Source: Paracoccus sp. (in: a-proteobacteria) (GTDB lineage: Bacteria > Pseudomonadota > Alphaproteobacteria > Rhodobacterales > Rhodobacteraceae). From it: 11,126 nt of DNA. Below, one piece after another: positions 5,943-11,126 of this stretch (position 1 is the stretch's first letter; every line of letters begins with the position of its first letter). The translations under genes and the position numbers were made by a program. The notes under the pieces are model-generated. The model was not told the origin of the DNA. It saw only the letters and a program-made list of their open reading frames with translations, and made no database searches. The stretch is taken from NCBI GenBank assembly GCA_018056045.1, contig JAGPGI010000053.1, positions 1-11,126 of the forward strand, written 5' to 3'.

Positions 5943-5971
5943 TTGAGCAGCGCGCGCCCGCGCACTAGACT
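5943..5971 (+). promoter_or_regulatory. Candidate promoter of the dctBD operon
   Basis: TTGAGC (5943-5948) and TAGACT (5966-5971) are spaced by exactly 17 nt and match the TTG...TANNNT pattern of housekeeping promoters. The leader then contains a GC hairpin (GCCCC 5978-5982, GGGGC 5987-5991) shortly before the GGAGG ribosome site (5999-6003). No sigma-54 -24/-12 element is seen. Confidence 0.45.
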
Positions 5972-6006
5972 GCGAAGGCCCCCGCCGGGGCTGGTGCCGG
6001 AGGCTC

Positions 6007-7800
6007 ATGCACGACGACGAACACGCAGCCGGAAATGTGGAACACCGGGCCGACCTTGCCGGTCGCTGGGGGCTGCGCGGTGCCGTGGCGCTGCTGCTGG
6101 TCGCGGCGGCGGCCACGATCTGGTTCACCAATGCCTGGCTGACCACGCGGTTTTCCGAGACGACGCGGGTGCGCACCGAGCTGCGCTCGGCGCTGTATAC
6201 CGGGAACCTGCTGTCGGAACTGCAGCGCACCTCGGTCGTGCCGCTGCTGCTGGCGCGCGATCCGGCGCTGATCCTGGCGCTGTCGGGCAACAACTTCTCG
6301 GGCAGTTCGGCGCGGCTGATCTCGGCCCAGAAAGAGATCGGCGCGGCCTCGATCCGGCTGCTGGATGCTTCGGGGCGGCTGGTCGGCTCGACCGACCGCA
6401 ACCTGCTGGGCACGAATTATGTGCAGGAGCCGTTCTTCGTCGAGTCGCTGCGCTCGAAGGATACGGTATTCAACGTCACCACCAATCCGCAGGGTGGCTA
6501 TGAGTTCACCTATTCGCGGGCGGTTGTCTCGGACGGGCGCACATTGGGCGTGGTGGTGGTCGGCACCGACCTGACGCCCCTGGTGCGGTCCTGGGCGGGG
6601 ATATCGGACGCCATCGCCGTTACCGACAGCGAGGGCAATATCATCCTGTCGACCGAGCCGCGCTGGCGCGGCCTGACCCTGCCCGAGGCGCTGGAGGTGC
6701 GCTCGGCGCCCTCGTCCATCTCGCGGGCGTTTCAGGTGACGGCGGACTGGACCTCGCCGGCCGCCGACGCCTATCTGCAGGGCAAGGCGGTGATGCAGAC
6801 CGAGACGCGGATCCCGTTCCGCGGCTGGAAGATGATCTCGTTCACCACCTACGATTCCGTGCGCGAGCGGGTGAATGCGGTGCTGGCGCTGGTCATCATG
6901 GGCTTTGCCATCCTGCTGGCGGCGGCCTTTTACCTGCTGTCGCGCCGCGCGCGGGTCGAATCGGCGGCCTATATGCGCGAATCGGCCGATCTGCGGGCGC
7001 TGAACATGCGCCTGACCCGCGAGATCGCCGAGCGCGAGCGCGTGCAGAAGGAATTGCGCGTGGCCGAACAGACCGTGCAGCAATCCAGCAAGCTGGCCGC
7101 CCTGGGTGAGATGTCGGCGGGCGTCAGCCATGAGCTGAACCAGCCTCTGGCCGCGATGAAGACCTATCTGGCCGGCGCGCGCCTGCTGTTGCAGCGTGGT
7201 CGCGGCGAGGAAGCGCTGTCCAGTTTCCAGCGCATCGACGATCTGGTCGAGCGCATGGGCGCCATCACCCGGCAACTGAAATCCTATGCCCGCAAGGGCG
7301 GCGAGGCCTTCGAGCCGGTCGATCTGCGCGCCGCGCTTTCCAGCGCGCTGGTGATGATGGAGCCGCAATTGCGCTCGCGCACCATCCGCTTGCAGCGCAA
7401 TGTGCCGCGCTATCCGGTCATGGTCTATTGCGACCGCATCCGGCTGGAGCAGATCATCATCAACCTGCTGCGCAATGCCGTCGACGCGATCAAGGGCATC
7501 CGAGAGCCGGTGATCGAGATCACCGTCAATGCCGGTTCTCACGCATTCTTGTCCATTCGCGACAACGGGCCGGGTGTCTCGGATCTGGAAAATCTGTTTG
7601 AACCCTTCTTCACGACCAAGAAACCCGGTGAGGGCACCGGGCTTGGACTTGCGATCTCATCGGGGATTGCGGCAGATTTCGGGGGTCGGCTGACCGCGCA
7701 TAATGCATCTGACGAAGGCGGCAAGGGCGCTGTTTTCGAACTTGAGCTGCCGTTGCTGGATCCGGGTCGCAAGACCAGAACCGGCATGGCGGCCGAATAG
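6007..7800 (+). CDS. dctB: DctB-like membrane sensor histidine kinase
   Basis: The 597-residue protein has the DctB layout. A transmembrane helix at about 25-45 and another at about 290-312 bracket a periplasmic region of some 240 residues, expected to be the double-PAS sensor for C4-dicarboxylates. A charged, probably coiled stretch (about 313-360) follows. The kinase core contains the H box GVSHELNQPLAAMKTYL with phospho-acceptor His375, the N box NLLRNAVDAI with Asn490, the G1 box DNGPG (519-523) and the G2 region GEGTGLGLAIS (541-551). HELNQPL is typical of the DctB/NtrB-like group. The ATG at 6007 follows GGAGG with rather short spacing. The downstream response regulator starts 16 nt later, so the pair should be one phosphorelay. 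The ligand is inferred from family and no dicarboxylate transporter gene is in view. Confidence 0.85.
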   Translation: MHDDEHAAGNVEHRADLAGRWGLRGAVALLLVAAAATIWFTNAWLTTRFSETTRVRTELRSALYTGNLLSELQRTSVVPLLLARDPALILALSGNNFSGSSARLISAQKEIGAASIRLLDASGRLVGSTDRNLLGTNYVQEPFFVESLRSKDTVFNVTTNPQGGYEFTYSRAVVSDGRTLGVVVVGTDLTPLVRSWAGISDAIAVTDSEGNIILSTEPRWRGLTLPEALEVRSAPSSISRAFQVTADWTSPAADAYLQGKAVMQTETRIPFRGWKMISFTTYDSVRERVNAVLALVIMGFAILLAAAFYLLSRRARVESAAYMRESADLRALNMRLTREIAERERVQKELRVAEQTVQQSSKLAALGEMSAGVSHELNQPLAAMKTYLAGARLLLQRGRGEEALSSFQRIDDLVERMGAITRQLKSYARKGGEAFEPVDLRAALSSALVMMEPQLRSRTIRLQRNVPRYPVMVYCDRIRLEQIIINLLRNAVDAIKGIREPVIEITVNAGSHAFLSIRDNGPGVSDLENLFEPFFTTKKPGEGTGLGLAISSGIAADFGGRLTAHNASDEGGKGAVFELELPLLDPGRKTRTGMAAE

Positions 7801-7816
7801 CACGAGGTAATGGCCC

Positions 7817-9142
7817 ATGAGCCGCACGTTAAAGATAGCTGTTGTCGATGATGAACCGGACATGCGCGAATCGATCAGCCAGTGGCTGGCGCTTTCGGGT
7901 TTCGACACCGAGACATTCGCCAGCGCCGACGACGCGCTGAAAGTGATCGGCGCCGACTGGCCGGGCGTGGTCGTCTCGGATATCCGCATGCCGGGCATGG
8001 ACGGCATGGCGTTCCTCAAGCGGCTGATGGGCATCGATTCGGGCCTGCCGGTCATCATGATCACCGGCCATGGCGACGTGCCGATGGCGGTCGAGGCGAT
8101 GCGCATCGGCGCCATGGACTTCATGGAAAAGCCCTTCAACCCAGAGCGCCTGACCGAGCTGGTGAAAAAGGCCAGCCAGGCCCGGCGCATGACGCTGGAC
8201 AACCGCGCCCTGCGCCGCGATTTGTCCGAGGGCCAGCAGGTCATGTCCAAGCTGATCGGCGCCAGCCCGGTCATGGACCGCCTGCGCGAGGACATTCTTG
8301 ATCTGGGACAGGCCGACGGCCATGTCCTGATCGACGGCGAAACCGGCACCGGCAAGACGCTGGTCGCCCATGCGCTGCATGCCGTGGGGCCGCGCGCCAG
8401 CAAGAAATTCGTCCCCATCTCCTGCGCCGCCTATAATGACGAGGTGTTGGCCGCCAAGCTCTTCGGCCCGGTCGAGAACGGCCTGCCCGCCGTCGAGGAA
8501 GCCCGCGGCGGCACGCTGTGCCTTGAGGATATCGAGGCGCTGTCAGATGGTCTGCAGGCACGGCTGCTGGCCTTTATCAGTGATCAGGGCAGCCCTGCCG
8601 AGACCCGCATCATCGCCATTTCCAACGCCCGCGGCGAAGGCCGCAAGGCCGAGGATTCGCTGCGGCCCGACCTCTTCTATCGCCTGACCGCGCTCAAGAT
8701 CACCCTGCCGCCGCTGCGCTCGCGCGGCGAGGATATCCTGTCGCTGTTCAACCGCATGACCGAGCAATTCGCCGAGGAATATGGCTGCGAGCCGCCGCAG
8801 GTCACCGCGCAGGAGGCCGCCCAGCTTCTGCAGGCTCCCTGGCCGGGCAACGTGCGCCAGCTGATCAACGTCGCCGAACGCGCCGTCCTGCAGAACCGCC
8901 GCGGCTCGGGCTCGATCGCGTCGCTGTTGATGGCGGATGGCGAGGAAACCCAGCAGGCCACGACGACCGAGGGCAAGCCGCTGAAGGAATATGTCGAAAG
9001 CTTCGAGAAGATGCTGATCGACAACACCATGCGCCGCCACAAGGGCAGCATCGCCGCCGTCATGGACGAGCTGTGCCTGCCGCGCCGGACCCTGAACGAA
9101 AAGATGGCCAAATACGGGCTGAGCCGGGGCGACTATCTGTAA
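7817..9142 (+). CDS. dctD: DctD/NtrC-family response regulator lacking GAFTGA
   Basis: The 441-residue protein has a receiver domain (about 5-120) with Asp11, Asp12, phospho-acceptor Asp55 in SDIRMPG, Thr83 and Lys105. An AAA+ domain (about 145-360) follows, then a Fis-type helix-turn-helix (about 410-437). Walker A is GETGTGKT (174-181), and the arginine region RPDLFYRL and the sensor II motif WPGNVRQL (342-349) are present. Where NtrC has GAFTGA, this protein reads LFGPVENGLPAVEEARGG: the motif is gone and the loop is about 8 residues shorter. The pre-sensor I loop is also about 9 residues shorter. Walker B reads LCLEDI instead of LFLDEI. It should receive phosphate from the adjacent kinase and bind DNA, but is unlikely to act on sigma-54. 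Rhodobacter capsulatus NtrC is a precedent for a GAFTGA-less activator working with sigma-70. Target genes are not visible. Confidence 0.85.
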   Translation: MSRTLKIAVVDDEPDMRESISQWLALSGFDTETFASADDALKVIGADWPGVVVSDIRMPGMDGMAFLKRLMGIDSGLPVIMITGHGDVPMAVEAMRIGAMDFMEKPFNPERLTELVKKASQARRMTLDNRALRRDLSEGQQVMSKLIGASPVMDRLREDILDLGQADGHVLIDGETGTGKTLVAHALHAVGPRASKKFVPISCAAYNDEVLAAKLFGPVENGLPAVEEARGGTLCLEDIEALSDGLQARLLAFISDQGSPAETRIIAISNARGEGRKAEDSLRPDLFYRLTALKITLPPLRSRGEDILSLFNRMTEQFAEEYGCEPPQVTAQEAAQLLQAPWPGNVRQLINVAERAVLQNRRGSGSIASLLMADGEETQQATTTEGKPLKEYVESFEKMLIDNTMRRHKGSIAAVMDELCLPRRTLNEKMAKYGLSRGDYL

Positions 9143-9158
9143 CCTTCCGGGGGTGGGC

Positions 9159-9371
9159 ATGCGTTTTCGCACTGAAGCCGTCGGCGGCTACAATCTGGAC
9201 GGCCTGATCCAGCTCGCATTGCTTTTGTTGGCGGTGTCGGTTGGCGGGGTGATCATGCTGGCCGTCGCCGCCTGGCGCTATGCGGCCGGGCGGCCCTTTG
9301 TGGCGCTGCTGATTGTCGGGCTGGTGATGGCCGCGCCGCTTGTGGCCCTGGCCGTGTTCTTGCTGGGCTGA
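9159..9371 (+). CDS. Small two-helix membrane protein of unknown function
   Basis: This 70-residue frame starts 16 nt after dctD. I chose the ATG at 9159 because a G-rich ribosome-like stretch (9149-9153) sits 5 nt upstream; a GTG at 9153 would fall in that stretch. The protein has a short polar N-terminus (1-14), a hydrophobic helix at about 15-38, a short turn with Arg40 and Arg45, and a second helix at about 46-69 that ends at the C-terminus. I recognise no family. Its strand, spacing and hydrophobic design support a real gene, probably co-transcribed with dctBD. A role linked to the membrane kinase is possible but is only inferred from position. Confidence 0.65.
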   Translation: MRFRTEAVGGYNLDGLIQLALLLLAVSVGGVIMLAVAAWRYAAGRPFVALLIVGLVMAAPLVALAVFLLG

Positions 9372-9375
9372 GCGT

Positions 9376-9420
9376 CCTGCCGGGCAGGCAAACGGCCCCC
9401 GCCGAGGGCGCGCGCGCCCT
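9376..9420. terminator. Two GC palindromes after the dct operon, possible terminator
   Basis: CCTGCC/GGCAGG (9376-9381 and 9383-9388) is followed by a 16-bp perfect palindrome at 9405-9420 that folds as AGGGCGC/GCGCCCT. There is no T-run after it, only TTGTGCTCT, so this may be a weak or factor-assisted terminator separating the dct genes from rne. Confidence 0.35.
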
Positions 9421-9461
9421 TGTGCTCTCGAACAAATGGCAGGCGGCTTGCGAAAAACCGA

Positions 9462-9491
9462 TTGTATCGGCGACGCCTTCGCCGCTATCTT
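9462..9491 (+). promoter_or_regulatory. Candidate rne promoter
   Basis: TTGTAT (9462-9467) and TATCTT (9486-9491) are 18 nt apart and fit TTG...TANNNT. The -35 sits in a small inverted repeat, CCGAT-TGT-ATCGG (9458-9470). Transcription would start close to 9498, giving a leader of about 350 nt before the rne ATG. It is the best candidate I see in this gap, though other starts are possible. Confidence 0.35.
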
Positions 9492-9849
9492 GCCAGTCAT
9501 GGGGATGTTTGCGCAACTTCGGGTTGCGTTCCCCTGCCAGTTTCGCAGCGCGTCCGTCAGCCGCGACACCCGAAAAGTGCCGGTGTGCGACGCGCGGAAA
9601 ATCCAGCCCATGCCCCTTGGGGCCTCTGGGTCACGTCATCGCCGCCCCCACCGCCTCAGCGGAAAGGGCCAAGAAAGGTAACAGACGCGATGGTTCGCGC
9701 AGCGCAGCTAGATCGGCAACGGCGGCAGGGGGAAGCCCTTTCCGCCGCGATTGCTGCTGTGTGCGCGCCCGTCGTCGTCCTCATACATGACAGCCGTATC
9801 TTGCCCCCGCCCAAGGGCGGGCCGGTGCGGCTGCCCGAAAGACGGAAAC
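9492..9849 (+). promoter_or_regulatory. Structured rne 5' leader, candidate autoregulatory region
   Basis: No convincing gene fills this stretch. It can form several hairpins. H1: CGCAAC/GUUGCG around UUCGG (9512-9528), extended by GGGGA/UCCCC (9501-9505, 9530-9534). H2: GCGCGUC/GACGCGC (9548-9554, 9589-9595), flanked by UUUC/GAAA (9541-9544, 9597-9600), with an inner ACACC/GGUGU stem (9566-9570, 9582-9586). H3: GCCCC/GGGGC (9612-9623). H4: an 11-bp inverted repeat, 9659-9669 with 9735-9745, enclosing a small CGCGA/UCGCG hairpin (9686-9699). H5: CCCGCCC/GGGCGGG (9806-9821), 28 nt before the ATG. RNase E limits its own synthesis through a structured leader in enterobacteria; the same role here is inferred. 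Confidence 0.5.
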
Positions 9850-11126
9850 ATGTCAAAGAAAATGCTGATCGACGCCACCCATTCCGAGGAGACTCGGGTG
9901 GTCGTGGTCGACGGAACCAAAGTCGAGGAATTTGATTTCGAGACAGTCAACAAGCGGCAGCTTGCTGGCAATATCTATCTGGCCAAGGTGACGCGGGTCG
10001 AACCCTCGCTGCAGGCCGCCTTCGTGGATTACGGCGGCAACCGCCACGGCTTTCTGGCATTCGCCGAAATCCATCCCGATTATTACCAGATCCCCGCCGC
10101 CGACCGGAAAGCGCTGATCGAGGAAGAGCGTCAGGCCGCCGCCGCCGAAAGCGAAGAGGCCGAAAAGCCCAAGCGCAACGGCCGCCGCCGCAAATCGCCC
10201 AAGCCCGCCGCAGCCGATCGTGGCGATGCCGTCGCGGTTTCGGACGACATTCCGGGCATGACCATCGTCGATACCGACGCTGCCGATGTGCTGCTGGAGG
10301 ATGAGACCGCCGGCAACGAGCCCGCCGAGGTGAGCCTTGACGAGGTCGCGGCCGTCGAATGCACCCCCGAGGAGGCCGCCGCCGCAGAGGTTGCCGCCGA
10401 TGCCGGTGAGGACGCGCCCGAGGATCACGCGGATGACGCCGCCGAGGATGACGGCATCGAATCCGTCGCCGAAGAGGACGTGACCGAAGAGATTCGCGCC
10501 CCCAAGCGCCCGCGCGCGCGCCGCTACAAGATTCAGGAAGTCATCAAGGTCCGGCAGATCATGCTGGTCCAAGTCGTCAAGGAAGAGCGCGGCAACAAGG
10601 GTGCGGCGCTGACCACCTATCTGTCGCTGGCCGGCCGCTATTGCGTCCTGATGCCCAATACCGCGCGTGGCGGTGGCATTTCGCGCAAGATCACCAATGC
10701 CGCCGATCGCAAGAAGCTGAAGGAAATCGCCAGCGAGCTGGAGGTTCCGGAAGGCGCCGGCCTGATCATCCGTACCGCCGGCAGCCAGCGCACCCGGACC
10801 GAGATCCGCCGCGACTATGAATATCTGATGCGGCTGTGGGAACAGATTCGCGAGCTGACCTTCAAGTCCGTCGCCCCGGCGCCGGTCTATGAGGAAGGCG
10901 ACCTGATCAAGCGCACGATCCGCGACATCTACAGCAAGGAAATCGACGAGGTTCTGGTCGAGGGCGAGCGCGGTTACCGCACCGCCAAGGACTTCATGAA
11001 GATGATCATGCCGTCCCACGCCAAGAACGTGAAGCATTACACCGACCAGATGCCGCTTTATGCGCGCTTTCAGGTGGAAAGCTATCTGGGCGGGATGTTC
11101 AACCCGACCGTGCAGCTGAAATCCGG
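9850..11126 (+). CDS. rne: Ribonuclease E, N-terminal part (runs off window)
   Basis: The frame is open from the ATG at 9850 to the window end (425 full codons). It begins MSKKMLIDATHSEETRVVVV, as alphaproteobacterial RNase E/G proteins do. The S1 domain starts at about residue 35 (AGNIYLAKVTRVEPSLQAAF) and is interrupted at about 87-223 by a low-complexity insertion: a basic patch (KPKRNGRRRKSPKP, 106-119) and then a long Asp/Glu/Ala-rich part. It resumes with YKIQEVIKV and EERGNKGAALTTYLSLAG. The 5'-sensor pair Arg308-Thr309 (LIIRTAG) is present. The catalytic aspartates of the DNase I-like domain and the zinc link should lie beyond the window. RNase E makes the initiating cuts in mRNA decay and processes rRNA and tRNA, as the scaffold of the degradosome. 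The ribosome site (CGGAAA) is weak. S1 insertions of this kind are known in Caulobacter. Confidence 0.95.
   Translation, partial: MSKKMLIDATHSEETRVVVVDGTKVEEFDFETVNKRQLAGNIYLAKVTRVEPSLQAAFVDYGGNRHGFLAFAEIHPDYYQIPAADRKALIEEERQAAAAESEEAEKPKRNGRRRKSPKPAAADRGDAVAVSDDIPGMTIVDTDAADVLLEDETAGNEPAEVSLDEVAAVECTPEEAAAAEVAADAGEDAPEDHADDAAEDDGIESVAEEDVTEEIRAPKRPRARRYKIQEVIKVRQIMLVQVVKEERGNKGAALTTYLSLAGRYCVLMPNTARGGGISRKITNAADRKKLKEIASELEVPEGAGLIIRTAGSQRTRTEIRRDYEYLMRLWEQIRELTFKSVAPAPVYEEGDLIKRTIRDIYSKEIDEVLVEGERGYRTAKDFMKMIMPSHAKNVKHYTDQMPLYARFQVESYLGGMFNPTVQLKS

Noticed and set aside
5965..7542. 525-codon minus-strand frame opposite dctB
   Set aside because: It is the antisense shadow of a confidently identified kinase, with no domain signal of its own.
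9690..9935. Possible small upstream gene (ATG at 9690) overlapping the rne start
   Set aside because: It has an AAAGG about 10 nt upstream, but the translation is Arg-rich with no recognisable family, overlaps conserved RNase E codons in another frame and lies within paired leader arms. A regulatory upstream frame cannot be excluded but is not supported.
9853..11037. 394-codon minus-strand frame opposite rne
   Set aside because: It is antisense to RNase E. The glycine/alanine/leucine-rich translation is what the reverse of this coding sequence gives.
1..11126. Defence system, prophage, CRISPR or mobile-element cargo
   Set aside because: All genes fit housekeeping or regulatory families of one clade with uniform composition. 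No integrase, transposase, phage gene or repeat-spacer array is visible.

Overview
The window looks like chromosomal DNA from a Rhodobacteraceae alphaproteobacterium, probably Paracoccus or a close relative. The evidence is the high G+C content, a Rhodobacterales-type IscR with a single cysteine, a eukaryote-like NADP isocitrate dehydrogenase, an RNase E with a large insertion in its S1 domain, and a DctD-like regulator with degenerate sigma-54 loops. I see no phage, insertion sequence, CRISPR array, tRNA or rRNA. Most of the window is ordinary housekeeping DNA. The points of interest are regulatory and architectural.

Left part, minus strand (1-1756): iscR, then a Gfo/Idh/MocA oxidoreductase starting 3 nt after the iscR stop, then, after a 116-nt gap with its own promoter candidate, the first 51 codons of nspC (carboxynorspermidine decarboxylase), cut by the window edge. 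No suf/isc genes follow iscR.

Plus strand from 1920: an alpha/beta hydrolase (COG2945 type), divergent from iscR, overlaps by 4 nt a 395-residue protein made of two complete HD (YfbR/COG1896-like) domains. The start of that second gene lies in a stem-loop repeat element that recurs in part near 5156. Then come icd with a clear intrinsic terminator, and a solitary purQ without purS beside it.

Region 5943-9371: a good promoter candidate, then dctB (membrane sensor kinase with a periplasmic domain), dctD (response regulator) and a 70-residue two-helix membrane protein, closely spaced and probably one operon. The DctD AAA+ domain has lost GAFTGA, has a shortened second pore loop and carries an atypical Walker B, so it is probably not a sigma-54 activator.

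Right part (9372-11126): a 478-nt stretch with no convincing gene. It holds GC palindromes, a promoter candidate and at least five hairpins or inverted repeats, and leads into rne (RNase E), which runs off the window. I read it as a long structured rne leader, possibly autoregulatory. The strongest leads for a second look are this leader, the GAFTGA-less DctD and the tandem-HD fusion.
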